Positions 1-6,901 of a DNA stretch of 15,306 bases are shown in pieces. The DNA is from Achromobacter sp. GTDB lineage: Bacteria; Pseudomonadota; Gammaproteobacteria; Burkholderiales; Burkholderiaceae_B. Position numbers and translations under genes: made by a program. The notes under the pieces are model-generated. The model did no database searches. It saw only the letters and a list, made by a program, of their open reading frames with translations, and had not been told where the DNA came from. How positions within the stretch are numbered: position 1 is the stretch's first letter; every line of letters starts with the position of its first letter. The DNA lies in contig DMTA01000153.1 in the NCBI GenBank assembly GCA_003454835.1, forward strand, positions 1 through 15,306. The letters run 5' to 3'.

Positions 1-178
1 CGGCGTGCGCCGCGGGGCCGCTTGCGGCTACGCTTCATGCTAGCGCCGAGCCCGGTGCTTGCCTAGCCACGGCAGGGCAGGCGCGCCGCTTGCTGTCAGG
101 CCGGCCGCGCCTAACCCCGCCGCGCTGAAGCGCCATGCTAGGATTCGCGCCAGATTTCATTGCCAGGAGGCTTACATC

Positions 179-424
179 ATGGACATCCAGGAACAGATCG
201 CTGTTGTCGTGCACACCATCTCGCACCAGGGCGGCCGCATCGACGCGCTCAATACCGCGCTGCTCTCGATGCTGCATCTGGCAAAGAGTTCGCCGGGCCT
301 GCGCGAAGCCATCGAGGCGCAGCTGGAGCAGAACTACTCCGGTCTGCTGGCGCGTTCCGAGAATCCGCAATACGTCGCGGGATTCGAAAGCGTGCGCGAC
401 ATGGTCCTGACCGCCCTGAAGTGA
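179..424 (+). CDS. Small hypothetical protein (81 aa)
   Basis: I do not recognise this gene. The ATG at 179 is chosen because a perfect AGGAGG (165-170) lies 8 bases before it; the open frame extends further upstream, but no other start has such a site. The product starts MDIQEQIAVVVHTIS, is mostly amphipathic helix with no membrane segment, cysteine pair or signal peptide, and should be cytosolic. It has a run of hydrophobic positions (TALLSMLHLAK) followed by an acidic helix (LREAIEAQLEQNY), which suggests a small helical bundle or dimer. No function can be read from this. The first copy of the 98-bp repeat starts 9 bases after its stop. The gene itself is fairly sure; its role is unknown. 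Confidence 0.72.
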   Translation: MDIQEQIAVVVHTISHQGGRIDALNTALLSMLHLAKSSPGLREAIEAQLEQNYSGLLARSENPQYVAGFESVRDMVLTALK

Positions 425-432
425 TGCGGGTG

Positions 433-530
433 GCGGCAGTTACCCACAGGTTCTGTGGACAAGCCTTGGGATAGAGCGGGCATAGATCCACAAACTCCTT
501 CAAATACAACGGCTTGCGCGAGGCGGTCAA
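433..530. repeat. 98-bp dispersed repeat, copy 1, with opposed DnaA-box-like 9-mers
   Basis: This stretch aligns without any gap to 4125-4222; by hand count 69 of 98 positions agree, with the first 18 and last 8 bases identical. It opens with a hairpin CCACAG-GTT-CTGTGG. The arms read as two facing 9-mers, TTACCCACA at 440-448 and TTGTCCACA on the other strand at 454-462, each one base away from the relaxed DnaA-box consensus. A third loose match (AGATCCACA) is at 484-492. It lies directly after the stop of a small + strand gene, as does copy 2. No T-run follows, so it is not a standard terminator. Its function is unknown. Confidence 0.7.
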
Positions 531-608
531 AAGCGGCTCCATTGCGCTGATGTGAGGCGCGACCGGCCGGCCGCCACGGCAGGCCAAGCCCGGGTAATAT
601 GCGGCCCC

Positions 609-881
609 ATGCGGAATCAGTATTCATTGGAAGGCCGGACCCGCGCCCTTGCGGCGCGCGTTTCGGAAGCGGCAAAGCTGGCGGCATTTGACCCCGGCAA
701 GCTTTCCCCCGAGGCGAGGGAGAGCTGGGAGCGCATGGGCCATGGCTTCAAGGCCTGGCACGACTTCGACCAGCGTCACCCGATTCTGCGCCGCCTTGCA
801 AAGCTGCCGATCATCGGCACGCTGTACCGCAATGCGCGCCGCCGTCATGTGCAGCGTGCAAGCGGCAAACTGGTGTTCTGA
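609..881 (+). CDS. Small basic hypothetical protein (90 aa)
   Basis: I do not recognise this gene. I chose the ATG at 609; a GTG at 552 in the same frame would add 19 residues rich in Arg, Ala and Pro that look like read-through of non-coding DNA. No strong ribosome binding site precedes either start, so the start is uncertain. The product begins MRNQYSLEGRTRAL and ends with a very basic patch (RNARRRHVQRAS). A segment DPGKLSPEARESWERMGHGF resembles no family I can name. The basic tail would suit nucleic acid or membrane-phosphate contact, which is inference only. It converges on the DedA gene, whose stop is only 12 bases away, with no terminator hairpin between them. Confidence 0.6.
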   Translation: MRNQYSLEGRTRALAARVSEAAKLAAFDPGKLSPEARESWERMGHGFKAWHDFDQRHPILRRLAKLPIIGTLYRNARRRHVQRASGKLVF

Positions 882-893
882 ACGCGTACGCCG

Positions 894-1457
894 CTATCTG
901 CGGCGACGCGCGTAGATCTGATAGGCCAGCCACACCAGCGCGCCAAGCGCGACCGCAACGGCCAGCTTGGTCTCCACGCCATGCAGGCGTCCCAGCAGCG
1001 CCTCGATCGTCCGGCCGAACACGAACCCAAGCAGGCTGAAGCAGACCGCCCAGATCATGGCGGCGATGGCGTTCAGCACCAGGTAGCGCAGGGCAGGCAC
1101 GTTGGACACGCCCAGCGCAACTGGCCCAACCGTCCGAAGACCATATAGAAAGCGCAGGGCCAGGATAAATCCGTTGGGATACCGGTCGATGGCCGCCAGC
1201 GCCTTGCCGAACGCCGGCTTTGCGCGGATGCGTTGCACGTAGCGATGTTCGCGGTAGCGGCGGCCCAGCAGGAACAGCAGTTGATCAGCCATGAACGAAC
1301 CGGCGAATGCGCAGAGCATGACGTAGGGCAGGTGGAACAACTCCTGATGCGCCAGGAATCCCGCAAACACCACCACGCTTTCGCCTTCCAGGAAGGTCCC
1401 GCCCAGCACGGCCCACAGCCCATAGTCTGCGATGAATTGATGCAGTTCCGCGTTCAT
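894..1457 (-). CDS. DedA-family inner-membrane protein (187 aa)
   Basis: This is a DedA (SNARE-associated/VTT fold) protein. The family includes flippases and proton-dependent transporters of the inner membrane and matters for envelope stability and lipid-carrier recycling. Visible marks are the N-terminal re-entrant-type segment GGTFLEGESVVVFAGFLA (residues 19-36), helix 45-66, and the family motif ALRFLYGLRTVGPVALG (100-116) with arginines 102 and 108, six residues apart as in E. coli YqjA/YghB. Two more helices follow (127-148, 164-181), then a basic tail YARRRR. I chose the ATG at 1457, with AGGACAGG just before it; it overlaps the stop of the upstream regulator gene by ATGA, so the two are probably translationally coupled. 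The length is at the short end for the family. The substrate cannot be told. Confidence 0.9.
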   Translation of the reverse strand: MNAELHQFIADYGLWAVLGGTFLEGESVVVFAGFLAHQELFHLPYVMLCAFAGSFMADQLLFLLGRRYREHRYVQRIRAKPAFGKALAAIDRYPNGFILALRFLYGLRTVGPVALGVSNVPALRYLVLNAIAAMIWAVCFSLLGFVFGRTIEALLGRLHGVETKLAVAVALGALVWLAYQIYARRRR

Positions 1458-2893
1458 CCTGTCCTTTCTTCCACAATGCGCGCGAGTGTCACCAATGCGT
1501 GCGAGATTTCCGGCGTGATGCGTTGTCCGCAACTGATGCGCAGGAAGTGGTTGTAGCGGGCGCCATTCGAGAACATCGCGCCCGGCGCCACGCGTATGCC
1601 TTGCCGCAGCCCGGCCTCAAAGACGTCCATGCCCGATACGCCCTCGGGCATTTCCACCCAAAGCAGCATGCCGCCTTGCGGTACGCTCAGCCGCGTGCCC
1701 CGCGGAAAATGCGCAGCGATGGCCTCGGCGGTCAGGTCGCGCTGCGTCTTGAGCTCCCGCCGCAACCGGGCCAGATGGCGATCGTAGGCGCGCGAGCCCA
1801 TGTATTCCGCCACCGCGATCTGCGCCAGCGGCTCGTTGGGACGGCTTTGCGCGAACTTCAGCATGGCGATCCGGGCTTTCCACCGGCCGCCAAGCAGCCA
1901 GCCCAGCCGCATCCCAGGGGCCAGCGTCTTGTGCATTGACGAGCAATAGATGACGTTGCCGGTGGCATCCCAGGACTTCGCCGCGGCCAGCGGGGTGTCG
2001 TCGTCGGTCAGCGCGCCGTAGGTGTCGTCTTCGATGAGCGGCACCTGCTGGCGCTCGCACAGCGCCACGAGCCGCGCCTTGTGCGCATCAGGCATGACGC
2101 AACCGAGCGGATTCTGGAAATTCGGCACGACGACCACGGCGCGAATATTGCCGTGCGTCTGGAAGGCCAGGTCCAGCGCTTCGATCGATAGCCCGTGCTG
2201 GGGGCTGGTGGGTATCTCGAGCGCGCGCATGCCCAGGCTTTCCAGGATCTGCAGCAAGCCAAAGTAGGCGGGCGATTCCACGGCGATAGTGTCGCCGGGC
2301 CGGGCGACGGCGCGTAGCGCCAGGTTCAAGGCCTCGATGCAGCCGTGCGTGACGATGACGTCGTCCGGCGTGGCGTTGATGCCGTTGGCCAGCGCGCGGC
2401 GGGCCAGCACCCCGCGCAGCTCGGGATGCCCTTGCGGCGGCACGGGGCTGACCAGGACTTCGGGCGACTGCCGCAGCGCGCGCGTCATCGCCTGCTTCAG
2501 CGCCTCCATAGGATAGGCCTCCGGCACGGCTGCGGCCAGGGCGAAGTTGGCGCTGACCCGGTGCGCCTCGCACTTGGCGATGAAGTCCGAAACCCGATCG
2601 TGAATGCCGACATACTGCGCCGCGCCGAGGGTCTGGCGAATGTCGGGCTCGCCCACGGGCGGGATGCTGTTGCGCCGGGGTTTCAGGACGAAATAGCCGG
2701 AGCGGGGACGAGCCTCGATCAGGCCATCGTCCTCGAGCTGCCGGCAGGCCTGAAGCGCCGTGGACAGGCTGACGTGATGGGTACGCACCAGCGTGCGAAC
2801 CGAGGGCATGCGCTGGGCGGGGGCCAGCACGCCGGTCTGGATCGCGCGCCGGTAATGATTGGCCAGGCGTAGGTACAACGGTTGAGGTTCCAT
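1454..2893 (-). CDS. MocR-type GntR/aminotransferase regulator (479 aa)
   Basis: This is a PLP-dependent MocR regulator, a fusion of a GntR winged helix with a fold-type I aminotransferase that senses an amino compound or vitamin B6 rather than acting as a housekeeping enzyme. Residues 6-70 form the winged helix (PLYLRLANHYRRAIQTGVL, MPSVRTLV, DGLIEARPRSGYFV). The aminotransferase part (about 110-475) shows the PLP-site motifs FQNPLG (259-264), EDDTYG (288-293) and SSMHKTLAPGMRLGW (318-332), where Lys322 should hold PLP. The frame stays open far upstream, but the ATG at 2893 starts exactly where the GntR domain begins; a GGGGAG lies 12-18 bases before it. MocR genes usually sit back to back with their target, which here is the DUF2917-like gene. 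The DedA gene downstream overlaps by 4 bp. The effector is unknown. Confidence 0.93.
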   Translation of the reverse strand: MEPQPLYLRLANHYRRAIQTGVLAPAQRMPSVRTLVRTHHVSLSTALQACRQLEDDGLIEARPRSGYFVLKPRRNSIPPVGEPDIRQTLGAAQYVGIHDRVSDFIAKCEAHRVSANFALAAAVPEAYPMEALKQAMTRALRQSPEVLVSPVPPQGHPELRGVLARRALANGINATPDDVIVTHGCIEALNLALRAVARPGDTIAVESPAYFGLLQILESLGMRALEIPTSPQHGLSIEALDLAFQTHGNIRAVVVVPNFQNPLGCVMPDAHKARLVALCERQQVPLIEDDTYGALTDDDTPLAAAKSWDATGNVIYCSSMHKTLAPGMRLGWLLGGRWKARIAMLKFAQSRPNEPLAQIAVAEYMGSRAYDRHLARLRRELKTQRDLTAEAIAAHFPRGTRLSVPQGGMLLWVEMPEGVSGMDVFEAGLRQGIRVAPGAMFSNGARYNHFLRISCGQRITPEISHALVTLARIVEERTG

Positions 2894-3062
2894 GCGCCGA
2901 TCTTGCTCCCCGGGGTTGGACGATGGGTAGGCACAGATGGAGGCAAAGTACACCATAACAGTCACAAAATCGACCCTCTGCATCGGTACAGAAAGCCAGT
3001 TTGTGTGGCTGTTGCGCAAAGCAGGGCGCGCGTAGCCTGTGATGGTCCTTCTGGAGACCATC
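2894..3062. promoter_or_regulatory. Divergent promoter region between the MocR gene and the DUF2917-like gene
   Basis: This 169-base spacer must hold both promoters and, by the general rule for MocR proteins, the regulator's binding sites. It is more AT-rich than its flanks between 2940 and 3012. I see several ACA/TGT-type half sites there (GTACACC near 2948, GTCACAAAA near 2962, GGTACAGAAA near 2985, TTTGTGTGG near 3000), but no clean palindrome, and I cannot assign -35/-10 boxes with confidence. The ribosome binding site GGAG for the + strand gene is at 3053-3056. Confidence 0.45.
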
Positions 3063-3443
3063 ATGACCCCGCATTCCGCCCCCGCCTCGCCAGGCCTGCG
3101 CCTGGAACTTCCCGCCGGCGCCAGCCGGATATTCGTTCTACGTGCAGGCGCCGTCCTCGTCTGCGTCGAAGGCAGCGTGCACGTCGAAGAGGCCGCAAAC
3201 GGCCTGGAAACCGCAGGCGGCCTGCATCGTGTCGTACCGGCGCGACTCAACGCGGGCGAGGTTCACGGTGTCTCGTACGGCGGGCCCGTTCGCGTTACCG
3301 CACTGGGCTGCGCGCAGCTGATATGCATGAATTCCGCCGGTCAAATGGACACGCTCCTGCGCCGGGTAGCCGATTTTTTTCGACGATTTCTGTCGAAAAA
3401 CGGAAACATTCGCGTGGGTGCGCTGCACAAGATTTCAAAATGA
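3063..3443 (+). CDS. DUF2917-like small protein (126 aa)
   Basis: The likely family is DUF2917, small beta-rich cupin-like proteins common in Burkholderiales and often next to regulators; the match is by eye only. The central part has alternating hydrophobic strands with turns at Gly (IFVLRAGAVLVCVEGSVHV, RLNAGEVHGVSYGGPVRVTA), as expected of a small beta barrel. There is no signal peptide or membrane helix. The C-terminal 30 residues (LLRRVADFFRRFLSKNGN and on) are a basic amphipathic helix that is not part of that fold. I chose the ATG at 3063 because GGAG lies 6 bases before it; an in-frame ATG at 3039 has none. It runs away from the MocR gene, so it is probably its target. The 3' end reaches into the promoter of the tRNA gene. 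Confidence 0.68.
   Translation: MTPHSAPASPGLRLELPAGASRIFVLRAGAVLVCVEGSVHVEEAANGLETAGGLHRVVPARLNAGEVHGVSYGGPVRVTALGCAQLICMNSAGQMDTLLRRVADFFRRFLSKNGNIRVGALHKISK
3376..3400. repeat. Perfect 9-bp inverted repeat inside a coding sequence
   Basis: TTTTTCGAC (3376-3384) and GTCGAAAAA (3392-3400) are exact reverse complements with a 7-base spacer. It lies in the 3' part of the DUF2917-like gene, about 25 bases before the -35 box proposed for the tRNA-fMet promoter. It could be a protein-binding site or an AT-rich upstream element for that promoter, or chance codon use. Confidence 0.5.
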
Positions 3444-3451
3444 TGTATGAT
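3424..3451 (+). promoter_or_regulatory. Promoter of tRNA-fMet
   Basis: TGCACA (3424-3429, four of six matches to TTGACA) and TATGAT (3446-3451, five of six to TATAAT) are 16 bases apart. Transcription would start near 3458, a few bases before the mature tRNA at 3464. The boxes overlap the end of the preceding gene, whose stop is at 3441-3443. Confidence 0.5.
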
Positions 3452-3463
3452 TCACACATCAGA

Positions 3464-3540
<77 letters not shown>

Positions 3541-3601
3541 GTTTCAAGCAGTACTTGGTCTTACCAGCGGCGCATTTCATATGCACCCGGCAAGGCCAAA
3601 G

Positions 3602-3634
3602 AAAAAAAGCCGCGACACCGTCGCGGCTTTTTTT
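3602..3634 (+). terminator. Intrinsic terminator after tRNA-fMet
   Basis: Stem GCCGCGA (3609-3615), loop CACCG, stem TCGCGGC (3621-3627), then seven T (3628-3634). Seven A precede the stem, so it can also work on the minus strand. It is 68 bases after the tRNA. Confidence 0.92.
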
Positions 3635-3764
3635 CGTCTGGCGATTGCGCTGGGTCATGCCCGGATCGCGTCCGGAGTTTCCCGGGTATCCGCGGCCGCA
3701 CACGGCCGCAACCCTGCGCTACCATGGGCCACGCGCGCTACATTGCCGCACAGAAGGAGTGTCC

Positions 3765-4109
3765 ATGGGAACCGCAAAATACGATCATCCCGGCTACGTC
3801 GCTGATACGGGCGCTGAGGGCAAGTACCACGTGGGCATCTGGTGCCCGCACGGGTATCCCGCCCACATCCATATCGGCCGTCCAGCCGACCGCGGTGATC
3901 CCTCTGCGTTGCTGAGACTGCGCATCCCCGACGGCGTGTTCCAGTCGTTGCCCGACGATCCCGAAACCCTTTGCCGCCGTGCGCTTGGACAGGCGCTCGA
4001 TGCCGGACTGCTGCGCACCGTGGCGGTCGACGGTGAATACCAGGAATTGCGTTTCCAGCTTGATGCCGAGCCCTGGTCCGGCCCCATGCAGGCAGCCGAG
4101 CGCGCCTGA
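3765..4109 (+). CDS. Hypothetical protein (114 aa)
   Basis: I do not recognise this gene. The ATG at 3765 has a strong AAGGAG (3754-3759) five bases before it. The same frame is open further upstream through the tRNA and its terminator, which cannot be coding. The product has a His/Cys-rich N-terminal part (YHVGIWCPHGYPAHIHIG, residues 21-38) that could bind a metal, though no standard zinc motif is complete. A middle region follows (LRIPDGVFQSLPDDPETLC) and a last strand YQELRFQLDAEPW. There is no signal peptide or membrane helix. It stands alone between the tRNA terminator and the second 98-bp repeat, which starts 16 bases after its stop. I am fairly sure it is a gene, but not of its role. 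Confidence 0.7.
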   Translation: MGTAKYDHPGYVADTGAEGKYHVGIWCPHGYPAHIHIGRPADRGDPSALLRLRIPDGVFQSLPDDPETLCRRALGQALDAGLLRTVAVDGEYQELRFQLDAEPWSGPMQAAERA

Positions 4110-4124
4110 CATCCTGCCCAGGAC

Positions 4125-4222
4125 GCGGCAGTTACCCACAGGGATTGTGGAAAACCCTTGGGATAGCTGCTGCGTATATCGGATTTCTCCAGCAAAAACA
4201 TAGGCTTGGCGCCTGCGGTCAA
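4125..4222. repeat. 98-bp dispersed repeat, copy 2, with opposed DnaA-box-like 9-mers
   Basis: This is the partner of the repeat at 433-530, equal in length and in the same orientation, again right after a small + strand gene. The hairpin is kept with changed bases: CCACA-GGGAT-TGTGG. The facing 9-mers are TTACCCACA (4132-4140) and TTTTCCACA on the minus strand (4146-4154); the second fits the relaxed DnaA-box consensus TTWTNCACA fully. Shared blocks are the hairpin, CCTTGGGATAG, CTCC..CA, AGGCTTG/CGGCTTG and the end GCGGTCAA. The rest of the spacer to the next gene (4223-4392) shows no clear promoter. Confidence 0.7.
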
Positions 4223-4392
4223 GAAATGGCCGGTGCGGGCCTTTCGCGGCCGTCTCGACGCGCGCTCTTGCCGGAGAGCCGAGCCGCCGTGAGACAATCT
4301 GCGTCCCGTGGCTCGCCGCCCGTTCGTCCTTTCTCCTCCCGCATGTGTTCCGCTTTTTCCCTCCCGCGTCCAGATATGAAGGCGACGGCGTC

Positions 4393-5703
4393 ATGAGCCT
4401 GTCCGCCAAACGCGTTGCCGTCATCGGGGGCGGCCCCGCCGGTCTCATGGCGGCGGAACGGTTGAGTGAAGCTGGGGCGCAGGTGGATGTGTTCGATGCA
4501 ATGCCTTCGGTGGGTCGCAAATTTCTGATGGCGGGGCGGGGCGGCCTGAATCTGACGCACAGCGAGCCCGCCGAGCCTTTCCTTGCCCGTTTTGGCGACC
4601 GCGCCAGATTCGTTCAGCCGTGGCTGCAGATAATGGACGGCGCCGGTCTGCGCGATTGGGCCCATGCGTTGGGCATCCAGACGTTCGTGGGCTCGTCAGG
4701 CCGGGTATTCCCACAGGAGATGAAAGCCGCCCCCCTGCTGCGGGCCTGGCTTGCACGATTGCGCGGGCAGGGCGTTCGCTTTCACATGCGGCACCGTTGG
4801 CTGGGCTGGCGAGGCGACAAGCTCGACGTAGACATGCCCGGCGTGGATTCGTCCGGCGTGGATTCGCCCGGCGTGGATTCGTCCAACGAGGATTCGACAG
4901 GCCTGCACGTGCTGCGCTTCGCGACACCTGAGGGTGAAGCGCGCCATGCCGCCGATGCCGTCGTGCTGGCGCTGGGTGGCGGCAGCTGGGCCAAGCTGGG
5001 ATCCGATGGCGCCTGGGTTCCCGATCTGCAGACGCAGGGTGTGCCGGTCGCGCCATTGCGGCCCGCCAATTGCGGATTCGACGTGGACTGGTCCGATCAT
5101 TTCCGCAGCCGCTATGCCGGCCAGCCGGTCAAGTCCGTGTCCATGGCCTGTGGCGGACCCGCCCGCCAGGGCGAATTCGTCATTTCCGGGACCGGCATTG
5201 AAGGCAGCCTCGTCTATGCGTTGTCCGCGTCCCTGCGCGATCGGATCGAGACCGACGGCAGCGTGGTGGCCATGCTGGATCTTGCGCCAGATTGGCCGCA
5301 CCAGAAGGTGATGGCAGCGGTCACGCATCCGCGCGGCGCCCGCTCCATGTCGAGCCACCTGCAAAGCCGGCTGGGATTGACGGGAGTGAAAGCGGGCTTG
5401 CTGCGGGAATGCGCAAGCGCCGAAGACTTCAAGGACCCCGAGCGCCTGGGGCGGCGAATCAAGGCCCTGCCGTTGACGCTGCGACGAGCGCGCCCGATCG
5501 ACGAAGCGATCAGCACGGCGGGCGGCGTGGCGTTCGAAGGGCTGACGGCCGGGCTCATGCTCAAAGCCATGCCGGGCGTTTTCTGTGTGGGTGAAATGCT
5601 GGACTGGGAGGCGCCCACGGGCGGCTACCTGCTGACGGCCTGCATGGCCAGCGGCGCGTCCGGCGCGGCGGGCGTGATCGATTTCCTGAAGGCGCAGGCC
5701 TGA
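4393..5703 (+). CDS. FAD-dependent oxidoreductase, HI0933/YhiN (BaiN/RdsA) type, TIGR03862-like (436 aa)
   Basis: This is a flavoprotein of the HI0933/YhiN family; the reaction of most members is not known. The N-terminus has the dinucleotide fold VAVIGGGPAGLMAAERL (8-24) for FAD. The family signature SVGRKFLMAGRGGLNLTHSE (39-58) follows, then ALGGGSWAKLGSDGAW (193-208), and at the C-terminus GVFCVGEMLDWEAPTGGYLL with GACMAS-like ACMASGASGA, the typical second FAD contact. I chose the ATG at 4393 because the FAD fold begins right after it and GAAGG lies upstream; a GTG at 4345 would add 16 residues. Length is normal for the family. Odd is a run of DS-containing pentapeptides at 150-169 (see the tandem repeat), sitting in a surface loop. 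It is cytosolic. The convergent gene downstream ends 94 bases away. Confidence 0.9.
   Translation: MSLSAKRVAVIGGGPAGLMAAERLSEAGAQVDVFDAMPSVGRKFLMAGRGGLNLTHSEPAEPFLARFGDRARFVQPWLQIMDGAGLRDWAHALGIQTFVGSSGRVFPQEMKAAPLLRAWLARLRGQGVRFHMRHRWLGWRGDKLDVDMPGVDSSGVDSPGVDSSNEDSTGLHVLRFATPEGEARHAADAVVLALGGGSWAKLGSDGAWVPDLQTQGVPVAPLRPANCGFDVDWSDHFRSRYAGQPVKSVSMACGGPARQGEFVISGTGIEGSLVYALSASLRDRIETDGSVVAMLDLAPDWPHQKVMAAVTHPRGARSMSSHLQSRLGLTGVKAGLLRECASAEDFKDPERLGRRIKALPLTLRRARPIDEAISTAGGVAFEGLTAGLMLKAMPGVFCVGEMLDWEAPTGGYLLTACMASGASGAAGVIDFLKAQA
4840..4899 (+). repeat. 15-bp tandem repeat inside the flavoprotein gene
   Basis: Four in-frame units: GGCGTGGATTCGTCC (4840), GGCGTGGATTCGCCC (4855), the first form again (4870), and a diverged AACGAGGATTCGACA (4885). 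A further degenerate unit precedes them (4825-4839). They encode GVDSS, GVDSP, GVDSS, NEDST. Units 1 and 3 are identical and unit 2 differs by one base, so the expansion is recent and copy number may vary between strains. Confidence 0.88.
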
Positions 5704-5797
5704 ACGGGCTGGCCGGGATTTGCAGCCCTGAAGAGATGGCTTTAAACCCGTAGTACAGGAATCCGCGGCGCTGAATGAACCGCCGGCGCGCGCAAGC

Positions 5798-6202
5798 TCA
5801 GGAACCCGTCGTGTGCGGCGCCATGCTCATCGGCGCGCGGGGCGCCAGATCGCTGACGACGTGACCGACCACGGGCGGTTCGCCTTCTGGCTGCGAGATG
5901 ATGCCGATCACACGGGTGATGGCGCTGGCGGGAATGGTGGTTCCGTGGGCGGGGTCCTGCACCAATTGCCAGATCGTGGCGTTCGCCATGCCCGTGTCGC
6001 CCTCGGTCAGGTCGAGGTTGTCCAGGCAGTTGCGCGCAAAGGAAGACCAATCCGAAGCGTTGCACGGCAGGCCATGTGAGGTTGCCAAGCGGGCCAGTGC
6101 CAGCGGCGCGTCGGCCTGGCTTGCGGCGTGTTGGGCAGCGGTGCCCAGCGTAACGTCCAGGGACAGCAGGCGGAGAAACTCAACAACGTTGTCCGTGCTC
6201 AT
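5798..6202 (-). CDS. Protein with Nif11-like N-terminal domain (134 aa)
   Basis: Residues 1-55 look like a Nif11 domain (PF07862), which in other bacteria forms leader peptides of modified peptides or stand-alone small proteins. The pattern is MSTDNVVEFLRLLSLD with an L three residues on, then LALARLATSHGLPCNASDW, close to the family's start-Phe-Leu-helix-Asp-Leu and Ala-x-x-x-Gly layout. The call is by eye. The C-terminal half (GMANATIWQLVQDP, ITRVIGIISQPEGEPP) has no Cys-rich or Ser/Thr-rich core and no double-Gly cleavage site, so it does not look like a typical precursor. The ATG at 6202 has AAGGAG 8-13 bases upstream. It follows the 119-residue gene by 73 bases on the same strand, probably in one transcript. 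Confidence 0.66.
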   Translation of the reverse strand: MSTDNVVEFLRLLSLDVTLGTAAQHAASQADAPLALARLATSHGLPCNASDWSSFARNCLDNLDLTEGDTGMANATIWQLVQDPAHGTTIPASAITRVIGIISQPEGEPPVVGHVVSDLAPRAPMSMAPHTTGS

Positions 6203-6275
6203 CTTGTAGTCTCCTTCCTTTCGGGGCTGTACGCTTCGATCGCCAGCCGGGCTGCCCGGGCTGCTTGCCGGGGTG

Positions 6276-6635
6276 TCATCCCGGACCTTGTCCCAGCATT
6301 GACACCAGCGACTGCTTCAGGCGCGGCGAAAAAATTGGCACCGTATGCGCTACGCCACTGCGGTCGATGCCTTCCTTGAGTTCGACTGACTGCCCCAGAA
6401 AAATATCCGGTGCGGCAGAAATTTCGTTGTACCGCGCCAGCAATTCATTGACCTGCGCCTGTGCGTCCGCCAGCGTGCTGCTGTCCGCCAGCTTGCCGGC
6501 GGCATGGGCCTGCAGAATGCGATGCAGGTCGTCGATGAACAGCGCCAGCGCAGCCTGTCCACGGCACTGCGGCTTTTCCCAGCCCCAGCCTTGCGGACCG
6601 GCGCCAGCGGTGTGTGATGCTTGTTTCTTCGTCAT
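6276..6635 (-). CDS. Hypothetical protein (119 aa)
   Basis: I do not recognise this gene. The ATG at 6635 has AGGA 9-12 bases before it. The product has a basic, Gly/Trp-rich start (MTKKQASHTAGAGPQGWGWE), then a long helix pair (ALALFIDDLHRILQAHAAGK; ADAQAQVNELLARYNEISA, about 29-75) and a C-terminal part DIFLGQSVELKEGIDRSG. No signal peptide or membrane segment is visible. It is the first gene of a likely two-gene unit with the Nif11-like gene. No modification enzyme or transporter is next to the pair, so a peptide-product pathway is not supported. Confidence 0.6.
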   Translation of the reverse strand: MTKKQASHTAGAGPQGWGWEKPQCRGQAALALFIDDLHRILQAHAAGKLADSSTLADAQAQVNELLARYNEISAAPDIFLGQSVELKEGIDRSGVAHTVPIFSPRLKQSLVSMLGQGPG

Positions 6636-6901
6636 GTGCGCATCCTAATCCATTGGCGGCAAATACGCGACAGGCGAGAATGCCTCGCAAATGTCACCGG
6701 CGCGTAAGGGTGGTGACGGTTTCTTGTCGGTGTTGTTACACGTGACCGGCTTGTGTCGCCAAAGCCGATTGCGCGTTCTCTGCAATCCCTCTTAAGTCGT
6801 GCATGCGGTGGGGCGTGACGCCCACCGCCGGCTCTCGCGTTAATTGGGGCCTTTGCGGTATGCTGGATTCGGTTTTTTCCATGCCCAGACAGGAGATGTT
6901 T
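6636..6901. other. Divergent intergenic region with hairpins
   Basis: This 266-base spacer separates the minus-strand pair from the entericidin gene. A strong inverted repeat GCGGTGGG (6805-6812) / CCCACCGC (6821-6828) with loop GCGTGACG lies about 75 bases before the entericidin start. A TATGCT at 6859-6864 could be its -10 box, but no good -35 is in place. GTCACC...GGTGAC is a second, weaker inverted repeat near 6695-6717. No coding sequence is supported. Confidence 0.4.

Noticed and set aside
2345..2872. A 175-codon + strand frame
   Set aside because: It is antisense to the MocR gene and has no recognisable features or ribosome binding site.
2894..3250. A 119-residue N-terminal extension of the MocR regulator
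   Set aside because: The extension has no family features, overlaps the divergent gene and its promoter, and the GntR domain starts at the ATG at 2893.
4825..4899. The tandem repeat as a CRISPR or regulatory array
   Set aside because: Units are 15 bases, contiguous, without spacers, and stay in frame within a well-conserved enzyme gene.
5704..5797. A terminator or small gene between the flavoprotein and Nif11-like genes
   Set aside because: Only weak GC-rich inverted repeats without a T-run are seen, and no start with a ribosome binding site.
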